Assembly: GCF_005222695.1 (NCBI RefSeq) | Contig: NZ_STGG01000001.1 | Coordinates: 1 to 52,779, forward strand | Direction of reading: 5' to 3' | DNA: 52,779 nt | From: Massilia sp. HP4 | GTDB taxonomy: Bacteria; Pseudomonadota; Gammaproteobacteria; Burkholderiales; Burkholderiaceae_D | The notes under the pieces: model-generated | Databases searched by the model: none | What the model was told of the DNA's origin: nothing | The model's input: the letters and a program-made list of their open reading frames with translations, nothing else | Part shown: positions 25,067 to 35,526 of the stretch, piece after piece | Numbering within the stretch: position 1 is the stretch's first letter | Layout: each line of letters opens with the position of its first letter | Position numbers and translations under genes: made by a program

Positions 25067-25681
25067 ATGTCTCAAGATCAGGATACCAGGGTGATGCGGA
25101 TGAAGGCACGGCAGCAGCACGGCGGGATGGTCGTCTTCGTCGGCGCGGAATCGACCGGCAAATCGACCCTGGCCCAGCATCTGGCGCACCGGCTCGGTGC
25201 CGGCTTCGTCCCCGAAATCGGCCGCTTCATCTGGGAAGAAAAGCAGGGCAGGCTCACGGCCGACGATTATGTCGAGATCGCCGAACGGCACCGCGATGCC
25301 GAGGACGAGGCGGTGAGGCAGGCATCCACCCCATGGGTCTTCGTCGACACCAATGCGCTCACCACGCTGCTGCTCGGCCTGTGCTTCGGCCAGGTCACCG
25401 AGCCGGTCCCGCCCGCGCTGCTGCATTACGCGGACGACTGCCGCACCCGCTACCTGCACCATTTCGTCTGTGCCGACGACATTCCGTATGAAGAAGAACC
25501 CGGCGTGCGCGAAAACGCCGGCTGGCGCACGCATATCCAGCGCCTGGTGCTGGAAGATCTCGAGCGCCGGGCTATCGCTTACACGGTGTTGACGGGCACG
25601 CTGGAACAGCGCGCCGCGAAGGTAATGGACGTCCTGTCCTCGATCGAACAGGATCAGGAAATTACGTGCGCAGCTGCGTAA
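25067..25681 (+). CDS. NadR-like nucleotide kinase (ribosylnicotinamide kinase domain)
   Basis: A 204-residue P-loop ATPase with Walker A GAESTGKSTLAQHLAHRL followed by FVPEIGRFIWEEKQGRLTADDYVEIAERHRDAEDEAV and WVFVDTNALTTLLLGLCFG. These are the features of the C-terminal kinase domain of NadR, which phosphorylates nicotinamide riboside to NMN. There is no N-terminal NMN adenylyltransferase or DNA-binding domain, so this is a standalone kinase. MRMKARQQHG may be the true N-terminus. It follows the MFS gene by four bases, consistent with an uptake-plus-trapping pair. The last 20 bp overlap the convergent ChaC gene. Confidence 0.88.
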   Translation: MSQDQDTRVMRMKARQQHGGMVVFVGAESTGKSTLAQHLAHRLGAGFVPEIGRFIWEEKQGRLTADDYVEIAERHRDAEDEAVRQASTPWVFVDTNALTTLLLGLCFGQVTEPVPPALLHYADDCRTRYLHHFVCADDIPYEEEPGVRENAGWRTHIQRLVLEDLERRAIAYTVLTGTLEQRAAKVMDVLSSIEQDQEITCAAA

Positions 25682-26243
25682 CGCCAAAGTCCGCCAGGTG
25701 CCGCTCGAGCGCGAACACGTGCGGATCGGGCTTGCCGAGTTCGCGCAGGGCATGGGCCAGGCCCAGCAGGTATTCGCTGTTCGGACCGCTCGGACCGCGC
25801 GCCGTGGCGATCTGGCGCGCGATATCGCGCTCGTCGGCCGGGCCGAGATAGGCTTCGTTCTCGTGCGTGGCGATATAGACGATGCCCTCGTCGCTGCTGC
25901 CGTCGTCGAAATGCATCTCGGTCGCCAGCCGCAGGTAGCCGTTCTTTTCGCGGTGGTCGAGGTGGGCGAATTCTTCGGGCGTCACCAGGTAGGCCATGCC
26001 GTGGCACAGCGCGCCGGCCTCGGGCACCAGGGTCACGACGCGGCCAGGGGCCGTCTCGGTGCCGCGATGGTCGTGCGAACCTTGCCAGAAGCGCCGCGAC
26101 CAGCCGCCGATATAGGCAGGGCGCCGGTCGATGAAAGGGAAGTCGGCCTTGAAGATCAGCGAACCGTAGCCGAACAGCCACACGCGCTTGCGGCCGTCGA
26201 ACTTGTTCATCCGTTGGTTGATGGCGATCGTGTTGTAGGACAT
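25662..26243 (-). CDS. chaC: Gamma-glutamylcyclotransferase, ChaC family
   Basis: A 193-residue protein of the ChaC type, which cleaves glutathione to 5-oxoproline and Cys-Gly. The substrate-binding signature VWLFGYGSLIFKADFPF is near the N-terminus (about residues 21-37). RRFWQGSHDHRGTETAPGRVVTLVP follows, and the catalytic Glu is expected in the HLDHREKNGYLR region. The length is slightly below that of E. coli ChaC. It is transcribed opposite to the NadR-like gene, with overlapping ends, and shows no obvious partner. Confidence 0.93.
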   Translation of the reverse strand: MSYNTIAINQRMNKFDGRKRVWLFGYGSLIFKADFPFIDRRPAYIGGWSRRFWQGSHDHRGTETAPGRVVTLVPEAGALCHGMAYLVTPEEFAHLDHREKNGYLRLATEMHFDDGSSDEGIVYIATHENEAYLGPADERDIARQIATARGPSGPNSEYLLGLAHALRELGKPDPHVFALERHLADFGVTQLRT

Positions 26244-26296
26244 CGTATAGAGCTGGCAGAGGAGAGATGCCGTTCATTGTAGCGCGGCATGTGCCA

Positions 26297-27196
26297 TCAG
26301 CGTTGCGACCGTTTTACATATCCAAACAGGAAATTGATATAACTCTCGGCCGCCGGCGACAGTGAGCGACCGGGCCGCGTATAGACGAAAAAGCGCCGCG
26401 TGAGCACCGGTTCGTCCAGCGGCCGCAACACCAGGCCATGCAGTTCTACCAACGGTTCGGCATAGGGCAGGCAGACCGTCACCCCGAGCCCGGCGCTGAC
26501 CATCGCCAGCGCGGTGGTCATGAAGGTCACCTCGTGCGCCGGCTTGATGGGCGTCTCGCGCAGCGAGGCATGCATATCGTCGAGCAGCCGCTCCGTAAAT
26601 TGGCCCTGCAGCGAAATGAACGGGTGGTTCTCCACGTCGCGCCAGGTCAGTCGCGGTAGCGAGGCCAGCGGATGATCTTGTGGAAATACCAAGGCAAACG
26701 GCATCTCGAACAGCTCGCGCGCCTCCAGCGCCGGCGCCGGCACGCGCTCGGGGCCGATGCCGACATCCGCCTCGCCCGACAATACGCGCGCGATCACGCC
26801 TTCGACTTCGGTATCGCTCAGGCGTACCTCGATCGCCGGATGGCCGGCCCGGTAGGCCGCGATCGCCTGCGGCAGCAAGGTGCACGACAGCAGCTGCGGC
26901 GCCGCGACGCGCACCAGCCCTTTCTTGAGCTGCGTGTGATCGGCCACGTTAGCCAGCGCACCGTCCAGGTCATCGATCATCTGGCTAAATAGGGGAAACA
27001 GTTCGCGGCCGATATCGGTCAGGCTGATCCTGCGCGTGCTGCGGTCGACCACGCGCGCGCCCAGGGTCTGTTCGAGCTCCTTGATCAGCCCGGACAGGGC
27101 CGACTGCGTCACGTGCATCGCCTGCGCCGCAAGCGTGAAATTGCCGGTCTTGGCAAGGGCGACGAAGGCGCGCATCTGGCGCAGCGTGGGATTCAT
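26297..27196 (-). CDS. LysR-type transcriptional regulator
   Basis: A 299-residue LysR regulator with an N-terminal winged helix (MNPTLRQMRAFVALAKTGNF, then THVTQSALS-like AMHVTQSALSGLIKELEQTLG) and a C-terminal periplasmic-binding-like effector domain (LLPQAIAAYRAGHPAIEVRL; VDVGIGPE-like ADVGIGPERV). It is divergent from the FAH-maiA operon across a 104-bp AT-rich region, the classic LysR layout, so it probably controls that operon with an aromatic-degradation intermediate as effector. I could not fix a T-N11-A operator with confidence. Confidence 0.95.
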   Translation of the reverse strand: MNPTLRQMRAFVALAKTGNFTLAAQAMHVTQSALSGLIKELEQTLGARVVDRSTRRISLTDIGRELFPLFSQMIDDLDGALANVADHTQLKKGLVRVAAPQLLSCTLLPQAIAAYRAGHPAIEVRLSDTEVEGVIARVLSGEADVGIGPERVPAPALEARELFEMPFALVFPQDHPLASLPRLTWRDVENHPFISLQGQFTERLLDDMHASLRETPIKPAHEVTFMTTALAMVSAGLGVTVCLPYAEPLVELHGLVLRPLDEPVLTRRFFVYTRPGRSLSPAAESYINFLFGYVKRSQR

Positions 27197-27300
27197 AAGA
27201 TAAGCTGATAAATCGCGTTGAAAATACTGTTTGTATGATAGTGCGTTTTGATTTGTAATGGTGGTTGCTCAGCAATATCGAATCGAAGGAATCGCCCATG

Positions 27301-28323
27301 AAACTCGCCACCCTCAAAACCGGCGGCCGCGACGGCACGCTGGTCGTCGTCAGCCGCGACCTGGTCACGTATCAAGCCGTGCCCGACATCGCGCACACCC
27401 TGCAGGCCGCCCTGGACGACTGGGATGCAGTCGCGCCGCGCCTGCGGCAGGTCTACGACCAGCTCAACGACGGCAATGCCGATAACGCCGAATCCTTCAT
27501 CGAGCAGGAATGCCATTCGCCGCTGCCGCGCGCCTACCAGTGGGCCGACGGTTCGGCCTATATCAACCACGTCGAGCTGGTGCGCAAGGCGCGCAATGCC
27601 GAGGTGCCGGCCTCGTTCTACACCGATCCGCTGATGTACCAGGGCGGCGGCGATTCCTTCGTCGGCCCTTGCGACCCAATCGCCGTGCTGTCCGAAGACT
27701 GGGGCATCGACCTCGAGGCCGAGGTGGCGGTCGTCACCGGCGACGTGCCGATGGGCGCCAGCATCGAACGGGCGGCCGGCGCGATCCGCCTGGTCATGCT
27801 GGTCAACGACGTCTCGCTGCGCAACCTGATCCCGAACGAACTGGCCAAGGGCTTCGGTTTCTACCAGTCCAAGCCGGCCAGCGCCTTCTCGCCGGTCGCC
27901 GTCACGCCAGACGAGCTGGGCGACGCCTGGCACGACAGCAAGCTGCACCTGCCGCTGCTGGTCACGCTCAACGGCGCCGCCTTCGGCCGTCCGAACGCCG
28001 GCGAAGACATGACCTTCAGCTTCGCCCAGCTGGTCGCACACGCGGCCGCCACCCGCGAGCTGTGCGCCGGCAGCATCATCGGCTCGGGCACGGTGTCCAA
28101 CAAGCAGGGCAGCCTGCACGGCTCGAGCGTGGAGAACGGCGGTGTCGGCTACTGCTGCCTGGCCGAGGTGCGCATGTACGAAACCATCGAGCAGGGCAAG
28201 CCGGCAACGCCGTTCCTGGCATTCGGCGACACGGTGCGCATCGAAATGCTGGACGCCGGCGGCGCCAGCATCTTTGGGGCCATCGACCAGGAGGTGGCCC
28301 GTTACCATGAGAGGCAGCGATGA
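27301..28323 (+). CDS. Fumarylacetoacetate hydrolase family protein
   Basis: A 340-residue FAH-family enzyme that hydrolyses a C-C bond in a beta-diketo acid, such as fumarylacetoacetate or fumarylpyruvate. An N-terminal domain (MKLATLKTGGRDGTLVVVSR) precedes the catalytic fold. Metal-ligand acids are in WGIDLEAEVAVVTGDVP, followed by LVMLVNDVSLRNLIPNELAKGFGFYQSKPASAFSPVAVTPDELG. Late conserved residues are GSGTVSNKQ and GDTVRIEMLD. The ATG at 27301 is chosen for its GAAGGAA ribosome site. Its stop codon overlaps the start of maiA (ATGA), so the two enzymes are coupled and act in consecutive steps of tyrosine/homogentisate or gentisate breakdown. No homogentisate dioxygenase gene is nearby. 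Confidence 0.92.
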   Translation, partial: KLATLKTGGRDGTLVVVSRDLVTYQAVPDIAHTLQAALDDWDAVAPRLRQVYDQLNDGNADNAESFIEQECHSPLPRAYQWADGSAYINHVELVRKARNAEVPASFYTDPLMYQGGGDSFVGPCDPIAVLSEDWGIDLEAEVAVVTGDVPMGASIERAAGAIRLVMLVNDVSLRNLIPNELAKGFGFYQSKPASAFSPVAVTPDELGDAWHDSKLHLPLLVTLNGAAFGRPNAGEDMTFSFAQLVAHAAATRELCAGSIIGSGTVSNKQGSLHGSSVENGGVGYCCLAEVRMYETIEQGKPATPFLAFGDTVRIEMLDAGGASIFGAIDQEVARYHERQR

Positions 28324-28964
28324 AGCTCTATACCTATTTTCGCAGCTCGGCCGCCTACCGGGTGCGCATTGCGCTGAACCTGAAGGGCATGGCGTATGAC
28401 GCGATTCCCGTGCACCTGCTCAAGAACGGCGGCCAGCACCTGCAGGACGACTACCGCAAGATCAATCCGAGCGGCCTGGTGCCGTCGTTCCAGGACGACC
28501 GCATCACCCTGACCCAGTCGATGGCGATCATCGAATACCTCGAAGAGATCCATCCCGAGCCGCCGCTGCTGCCGAAGGATGCGCCGGGCCGCGGCCGCGT
28601 GCGCGAGCTGGCCCAGATCATCGGCTGCGACGTCCATCCGGTCAACAACCTGCGCGTACTGAACTACCTGGTCAAGCACCTGGGTTTATCCGACCAGGCC
28701 AAGACCGAGTGGTACCGCCACTGGATCATCGAAGGCTTCCAGTCGCTCGAGGCGCACCTGGCGCGCGATCCGGGCGCCGGCCCGTTCTGCCACGGCGACC
28801 ATCCGACCATCGCCGACTGCTACCTGGTGCCGCAGGTGTTCAATGCGCAGCGCTTCAATATCGACGTCTCGGCCTATCCCAACATCGACCGCATCAATTC
28901 GCTGTGCGTCGAGCTGCCCGCGTTCAAGGCGGCGCATCCTTCGCACCAGCCGGATACCGAGTAA
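28320..28964 (+). CDS. maiA: Maleylacetoacetate isomerase (zeta-class glutathione transferase)
   Basis: A 214-residue zeta-class GST that isomerises maleylacetoacetate (or maleylpyruvate) to the fumaryl form using glutathione. The thioredoxin-like N-terminal domain starts MKLYTYFRSSAAYRVRIALNLKG; the SSxxxRVRIAL motif is the zeta signature. GLVPSFQDD and QSMAIIEYLEE (glutathione site) follow. The C-terminal helical domain includes CDVHPVNNLRVLNYL and FCHGDHPTIADCYLVPQVFNAQRF. The second Ser of the SSC motif is retained, with Ala in place of Cys. Full length. It is coupled to the FAH gene by a four-base overlap. Confidence 0.95.
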   Translation: MKLYTYFRSSAAYRVRIALNLKGMAYDAIPVHLLKNGGQHLQDDYRKINPSGLVPSFQDDRITLTQSMAIIEYLEEIHPEPPLLPKDAPGRGRVRELAQIIGCDVHPVNNLRVLNYLVKHLGLSDQAKTEWYRHWIIEGFQSLEAHLARDPGAGPFCHGDHPTIADCYLVPQVFNAQRFNIDVSAYPNIDRINSLCVELPAFKAAHPSHQPDTE

Positions 28965-29025
28965 CAGGGCGGACAAGGGCGATGAGGCGGGCTACAATCC
29001 GCCTCTTTCCTCTTGCTAGTTCGCC

Positions 29026-29796
29026 ATGCAGATTTCCGCCATTCCCGCTCCCATCCTGCAAGCCCTCGCCCTGGCCGACGCCTCCTGGCGTCCCATCCTC
29101 GAATCCGGTCTTGCGGCGGTGATGCGCGCCAATCCCGGCTACCTGCCGGCCCTGGCGGCCGACGACTACGTGCCGACCGAAAACCGCCTGTTCGCCGCCT
29201 TCGCCCAGCCGCTGGACAAGGTCCGCTATGTGCTGGTGGGCGAGGGCCCTTATCCGCGCGCCGAGAGCGCGACCGGCGTCTGCTTCATGGACGGTGCGGT
29301 CGGGCAATTGTGGAGCGAGACCGGCCTGTCGAAGCCGGTCAACCGCGCGACTTCGCTGCGTAACTTCATGAAGATGCTGCTGGTGGCCGGTGGCCGGCTG
29401 CAATCGGACGCCACCGGCGGCGCGGCCCTGGCGCCGATCGCGCAGGCGGCTCGCAGTGATGGATCGATCCAGACCTTGGCCGAACTGCAGGACAATCTGC
29501 ACGCTCGCGGCTTTCTGCTGCTGAACGCGGCGCTGGTGTTCCGCAAACATGTCGCACCGGCCATCGATGCGCGCGCCTGGCTGCCGTTCCTGCAAACCGT
29601 GCTGGCGGCGCTGGCCGAACGCCCTGGGCCGCCGACCCTGGTCTTGTGGGGCAAGATTGCCGAACAACTGAAAAAACTGCCGGAGACGGCTGCCTTCCCA
29701 CATGCGGCGGCCGAGCATCCCTACAACCTGAGCTTCATCGGGCACCAGGGCATGCAGCAGCTGTTCGGGCCGATGGAACTGTTGCGTAAACGTTAA
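29026..29796 (+). CDS. Divergent uracil-DNA glycosylase-like protein
   Basis: A 256-residue protein with a UDG fold pattern. The first motif reads GEGPYPRAESATGVCFM (residues 72-88), aligning with GQDPYHGxxxAxGLCFS of family 1 UDG. The second motif, EHPYNLSFIGHQGMQQLFG (His231), aligns with HPSPLSxxRGFxGxxxF. The key catalytic Asp of GQDPYH is replaced by Gly74, and the next His by Pro77. The protein may be inactive on uracil, use other residues, or have another role. The C-terminal length is similar to bona fide enzymes. It lies between maiA and the ISC operon with no clear partner. Confidence 0.8.
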   Translation: MQISAIPAPILQALALADASWRPILESGLAAVMRANPGYLPALAADDYVPTENRLFAAFAQPLDKVRYVLVGEGPYPRAESATGVCFMDGAVGQLWSETGLSKPVNRATSLRNFMKMLLVAGGRLQSDATGGAALAPIAQAARSDGSIQTLAELQDNLHARGFLLLNAALVFRKHVAPAIDARAWLPFLQTVLAALAERPGPPTLVLWGKIAEQLKKLPETAAFPHAAAEHPYNLSFIGHQGMQQLFGPMELLRKR

Positions 29797-29873
29797 AAGT
29801 CCTGCGCAGCAGCGGCGATGGGGCCGGTCGATCCAAAGAGGGAAGAGGTCCTGGGCCGTTTTTGGGGGTCTCC

Positions 29874-29923
29874 AAGACAAGATGTCCGCGATTTGCTATA
29901 CTTGACTAAATCGTTCAACTAAT
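29874..29923 (+). promoter_or_regulatory. iscR promoter with IscR-type operator
   Basis: A -35-like AAGACA (29874-29879) and an extended -10 (TTGCTATACT, -10 at 29897-29902) are separated by 17 bp. Overlapping and downstream, ATACTTGACTAAATCGTTCAACTAAT without its last base (29898-29923) strongly resembles the left half and part of the right half of type 1 IscR sites. Autorepression by [2Fe-2S]-IscR is expected. Confidence 0.7.
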
Positions 29924-30012
29924 CGGGTTTTTAACCAGCCCCGCAAGGGAAGTCGTAGTGTGCTGCGGGACAGTTGGGCAAGAGGAATATTTTAACATTG
30001 ACCGGGGTTGTA

Positions 30013-30534
30013 ATGCGTCTGACCACCAAAGGCCGTTTTGCTGTTACCGCGATGATCGATCTTGCTATGCGTCAAGGCAATGGTCCCGTCACGCTGTCAG
30101 GCATCAGCCAGCGCCAGGCCATTTCGCTGTCCTACCTCGAGCAGCTGTTCGGCAAGCTGCGCCGCCACGAGATCGTCGAATCGATCCGCGGCCCGGGCGG
30201 CGGCTACAGCCTGGCCAGGCCTGCGGGCAAGGTGACTGTCGCCGACATCATCATCGCCGTCGACGAGCCGCTCGATGCGACGCAGTGCGGTGGCAAGGAG
30301 AATTGCCATGGCGCCCACGTCGATGGCGCCCGCTGCATGACCCACGAACTGTGGACCACGCTGAACGAGAAGATGGTCGACTACCTCGATTCGGTCTCCC
30401 TGCAAGACCTGGTCGACCAGCAGCGGCAAAAAGAACAGAACGTCGTGCACGTGCACCGTGGCGCCCCTGCCGCCGTCGGACAAGCGCCGTCGGACAAGAT
30501 TAACAGCGGATTGAAGCTTACTGGAGTGAATTGA
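30013..30534 (+). CDS. iscR: Fe-S cluster regulator IscR
   Basis: A 173-residue Rrf2-family repressor of the ISC operon that senses Fe-S supply through its own [2Fe-2S] cluster. The winged helix starts [20 protein letters not shown] and holds [21 protein letters not shown] and the wing [11 protein letters not shown]. The cluster ligands are Cys92, Cys98 and Cys108, with His111 as the fourth. The gap between the second and third Cys is nine residues instead of the five in E. coli, a four-residue insertion (HGAHVDGAR). The tail is extended and hydrophilic. The ATG at 30013 starts the conserved motif. Its stop codon overlaps the iscS start (TGATG). Confidence 0.96.
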   Translation: MRLTTKGRFAVTAMIDLAMRQGNGPVTLSGISQRQAISLSYLEQLFGKLRRHEIVESIRGPGGGYSLARPAGKVTVADIIIAVDEPLDATQCGGKENCHGAHVDGARCMTHELWTTLNEKMVDYLDSVSLQDLVDQQRQKEQNVVHVHRGAPAAVGQAPSDKINSGLKLTGVN

Positions 30535-31790
30535 TGAACGCGCCTTTGGACAAGAAAACCGAGCAGAGCTTCGCGACTGCGCCCCATTTCCCGATCTACC
30601 TGGACTACTCGGCCACCACGCCGGTCGATCCACGCGTCGCGGATGCCATGATCCCGTTCCTGCGCGAGCAGTTCGGCAACCCGGCTTCGCGCAGCCACGC
30701 CTATGGCTGGAGCGCCGAAGCCGCGGTCGAAGCAGCGCGCCAGAACGTCGCGAACATGGTCGGCGCCGATCCGCGCGAGATCATCTGGACCTCGGGCGCG
30801 ACCGAGAGCAACAACCTGGCCCTGAAGGGCGCCGCCCAGTTCTACAAGACCAAGGGCAAGCACATCATCACGGTCAAGACCGAACACAAATCGGTGCTCG
30901 ACACCGTGCGCGAGCTCGAGCGCGTGGGCTTCGAGGCCACCTATCTCGAGCCGCAAGACAACGGCCTGATCACCGTCGAGCAGCTGCAGGCGGCGCTGCG
31001 TCCAGACACCATCCTGGTCTCGGTCATGCTGGTCAATAACGAGATCGGCGTGGTCCAGCCGATCGAAGAGCTGGCTGCACTGTGCCGCTCGAAAGGCATC
31101 ATCTTCCATTGCGACGCCGCACAAGCGGTCGGCAAGGTCCACATCGACCTCGAGAAATCGAAAGTCGACCTGATGACCTTCACCGCGCACAAGGTCTACG
31201 GCCCGAAAGGCGTCGGCGCCCTGTACGTGCGCCGCAAGCCGCGCGTGCGCCTCGAAGCGCAGATGCACGGTGGCGGCCACGAGCGCGGTCTGCGTTCGGG
31301 CACCCTGCCGACCCACCAGCTGGTGGGCATGGGCGAAGCCTTCCGCATAGCGAAAGAAGAGATGGAGAGCGAACTGGTCAAGGTGCGCGCGCTGCGCGAC
31401 CGCCTGGCCAAGGGCCTGCTCGAGATCGAAGAGGTGTATATCAACGGCGACATGGACCACCGCGTGCCGCACAACCTGAACGTTTCGTTCAACTATGTCG
31501 AAGGCGAGTCGCTGATCATGGCGGTCAAGGATATCGCCGTGTCGTCCGGTTCGGCCTGCACCTCGGCCAGCCTGGAACCGTCGTACGTGCTGCGCGCCCT
31601 GGGCCGCAGCGACGAACTGGCGCACAGCTCGATCCGCTTCACCATCGGCCGCTTCACCACCGAAGAAGAGATCGACTTCGCCGTCGAGCTGCTCAAGTCG
31701 AAGGTCGGCAAACTGCGCGAACTGTCGCCGCTGTGGGACATGTTCAAGGAAGGGATCGACCTCAATTCGATCCAATGGGCAGCCCACTAA
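30534..31790 (+). CDS. iscS: Cysteine desulfurase IscS
   Basis: A 418-residue PLP enzyme that takes sulfur from cysteine as a persulfide for Fe-S cluster assembly on IscU. It carries a short N-terminal extension ([19 protein letters not shown]) before the conserved [15 protein letters not shown]. The PLP-binding lysine is Lys220 ([20 protein letters not shown]). The catalytic cysteine is Cys342 in the loop [33 protein letters not shown] and [11 protein letters not shown] complete the cofactor site. GGAG precedes the ATG, which overlaps the iscR stop by one base. Confidence 0.97.
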   Translation: MNAPLDKKTEQSFATAPHFPIYLDYSATTPVDPRVADAMIPFLREQFGNPASRSHAYGWSAEAAVEAARQNVANMVGADPREIIWTSGATESNNLALKGAAQFYKTKGKHIITVKTEHKSVLDTVRELERVGFEATYLEPQDNGLITVEQLQAALRPDTILVSVMLVNNEIGVVQPIEELAALCRSKGIIFHCDAAQAVGKVHIDLEKSKVDLMTFTAHKVYGPKGVGALYVRRKPRVRLEAQMHGGGHERGLRSGTLPTHQLVGMGEAFRIAKEEMESELVKVRALRDRLAKGLLEIEEVYINGDMDHRVPHNLNVSFNYVEGESLIMAVKDIAVSSGSACTSASLEPSYVLRALGRSDELAHSSIRFTIGRFTTEEEIDFAVELLKSKVGKLRELSPLWDMFKEGIDLNSIQWAAH

Positions 31791-31824
31791 CACAGAACGC
31801 ACTTACCCAATAGGGAGCAATACC

Positions 31825-32217
31825 ATGGCATATTCGGACAAAGTACTGGACCACTACGAGAACCCGCGCAACGTCGGCGCCTTCGACAAGGGCGACGATG
31901 CCGTCGGCACCGGCATGGTCGGCGCGCCGGCCTGCGGCGACGTCATGAAACTGCAGATCAAGGTCAACGACCAGGGCCTGATCGAAGACGCGAAGTTCAA
32001 GACCTATGGCTGCGGTTCGGCCATCGCATCGAGCTCGCTGATCACCGAATGGGTGAAGGGCAAGAGTCTGGACGAAGCGCTGGCGATCAAGAACACGCAG
32101 ATCGCCGAAGAACTGGCACTGCCGCCAGTCAAGATCCACTGCTCGATCCTGGCCGAAGACGCGATCAAGGCCGCCGTCGCCGACTACAAGGCGAAGCACG
32201 AGAAGGCAGCAGCGTAA
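31825..32217 (+). CDS. iscU: Fe-S cluster scaffold IscU
   Basis: A 130-residue scaffold on which [2Fe-2S] and [4Fe-4S] clusters are built. The three cluster cysteines are Cys37 ([12 protein letters not shown]), Cys63 ([17 protein letters not shown]) and Cys106 ([15 protein letters not shown]), and the accessory Asp39 is present. The LPPVK motif just before Cys106 is the HscA recognition site, matching the hscA gene downstream. Start [18 protein letters not shown] is typical. Confidence 0.98.
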   Translation: MAYSDKVLDHYENPRNVGAFDKGDDAVGTGMVGAPACGDVMKLQIKVNDQGLIEDAKFKTYGCGSAIASSSLITEWVKGKSLDEALAIKNTQIAEELALPPVKIHCSILAEDAIKAAVADYKAKHEKAAA

Positions 32218-32248
32218 TTATTTTTGTAGAACTGAGCTGGAGAAGCAC

Positions 32249-32572
32249 ATGGCAATCACCCTGACCGAAAAAGCCGCGAAGCACGTCAACCGTTACCTCG
32301 AACGCCGGGGCAAGGGCATCGGTTTGCGTTTCGGTGTGCGCACCACCGGCTGCTCCGGCCTGGCCTACAAGCTCGAATACGTCGACGAGAGCGCCGCCGA
32401 AGACGCGGTGTTCGAGTCGCATGGCGTCAAGGTCTTCGTCGACCCGAAAAGCCTGGCCTATATCGATGGCACCGAGCTCGATTTCGCCCGCGAGGGACTG
32501 AACGAAGGCTTCCGCTTCAACAACCCGAACGTCAAGGACAACTGCGGCTGCGGCGAGAGCTTCCGTATTTAA
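32249..32572 (+). CDS. iscA: A-type Fe-S carrier IscA
   Basis: A 107-residue A-type carrier. The three conserved cysteines are present: one in [13 protein letters not shown] and two in the C-terminal [10 protein letters not shown]. It accepts iron or Fe-S clusters and passes them to apoproteins, especially [4Fe-4S] targets. It lies 31 bp after iscU, with GGAG in the gap, in the standard operon order. Confidence 0.97.
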   Translation: MAITLTEKAAKHVNRYLERRGKGIGLRFGVRTTGCSGLAYKLEYVDESAAEDAVFESHGVKVFVDPKSLAYIDGTELDFAREGLNEGFRFNNPNVKDNCGCGESFRI

Positions 32573-32589
32573 GCCGATTATCTGAGCCG

Positions 32590-33105
32590 ATGCAGAATCA
32601 CTTCGACCTTTTCCAGCTGCCGGCCCGTTTCGAGGTCGACCAGGATGCCCTCGACTCGGCTTATCGCGAAGTCCAGGGCCGCGTCCACCCTGACCGTTTC
32701 GTCAACGCAACCGACGCTGAAAAGCGCGTCGCGATGCAGTGGGCGACCCGCGCCAACGAGGCCTATCAAACCCTGCGCAACCCGCAGAAGCGCGCCCAGT
32801 ATTTGTGCGAACTGAACGGCGTTGACCTGCAGACCGAGTCGAATACGGCGATGCCGCCCGCCTTCCTGATGCAGCAGATGGAATGGCGTGAAGAGCTCGA
32901 GGATGCGCGCGCCGCCAGGGATGCGATCGCGCTCGACCGCCTCGACGCGCAGCTGCGCAGCGAGCGCAAGAACATGCTGGCAGCCGTTGCGAGCCAGCTG
33001 GACGCGGGCGACTTCAGCGGCGCCGCGCAAGGCGTGCGCGGCCTGATGTTCCTCGATAAATTCGGCGACGAAGTGCAGTACGCCTTCGAAGCGATCGACG
33101 CGTGA
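32590..33105 (+). CDS. hscB: Fe-S co-chaperone HscB
   Basis: A 171-residue J-domain protein that delivers IscU to HscA and stimulates its ATPase. The J domain starts HFDLFQLPARFEVDQDALDSAYREVQ and includes the HPD motif in VHPDRFVNATDAEKR. The C-terminal three-helix domain (MEWREELEDARAARD; FLDKFGDEVQYAFEAI) binds IscU. Length matches E. coli HscB. A 103-bp gap with an eight-C run separates it from hscA. Confidence 0.97.
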   Translation: MQNHFDLFQLPARFEVDQDALDSAYREVQGRVHPDRFVNATDAEKRVAMQWATRANEAYQTLRNPQKRAQYLCELNGVDLQTESNTAMPPAFLMQQMEWREELEDARAARDAIALDRLDAQLRSERKNMLAAVASQLDAGDFSGAAQGVRGLMFLDKFGDEVQYAFEAIDA

Positions 33106-33208
33106 CGGGTGGGGCGCCAGCCCCCCCCAGGCGACGCCGCAGCGCATCCCCGCGTAGAATAGCGGTCGCACCGACCCGGCGCAGAAAAACAATATTGGTA
33201 TCACGACT

Positions 33209-35098
<1,890 letters not shown>

Positions 35099-35177
35099 GC
35101 CTCTCCCCCAAGGGCTTGAATACGAAACATGAAGAACAACGGATAATCGGATTATCCAACCAACCGAGGTAAGCCAA

Positions 35178-35519
35178 GTGCCACAAATCGTCATCCTCCC
35201 ACACCCGGTGTTCTGCCCCGACGGCGCCGTGCTCGAAGCACCAAGCGGCAAGTCGGTCTGCGACGTCCTGCTCGATAACGACATCGATATCGAGCACGCC
35301 TGCGACCGCGTCTGCGCCTGCACCACCTGCCACGTGATCGTGCGCGAAGGTTTCGAGTCGCTGGGCGAGCAGGAAGAGAAAGAAGAAGACATGCTCGACA
35401 AGGCCTGGGGCCTCGAGCCGAACTCGCGCCTGTCATGCCAGGCGATCGTCGCGCAAGAAGACCTGGTGGTCGAGATCCCGAAATACACGATCAACCACGC
35501 CGCTGAAAAGAACCACTGA
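35178..35519 (+). CDS. fdx: ISC [2Fe-2S] ferredoxin
   Basis: A 113-residue adrenodoxin-type ferredoxin that supplies electrons for cluster assembly. Ligands form C-x5-C-x2-C ([15 protein letters not shown]) plus a later Cys in SRLSCQAIV. The [31 protein letters not shown] segment is diagnostic of ISC ferredoxins. It is not followed by iscX, which is common at this place in related operons; instead a methyltransferase gene starts eight bases later. Confidence 0.97.
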   Translation: MPQIVILPHPVFCPDGAVLEAPSGKSVCDVLLDNDIDIEHACDRVCACTTCHVIVREGFESLGEQEEKEEDMLDKAWGLEPNSRLSCQAIVAQEDLVVEIPKYTINHAAEKNH

Positions 35520-35526
35520 GCCGTCC

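Noticed and set aside
33106..33208. Eight-C run and hairpin-like bases between hscB and hscA
   Set aside because: No T tract or promoter was found, and the poly-C lies outside coding sequence, so phase variation of a gene is unlikely.
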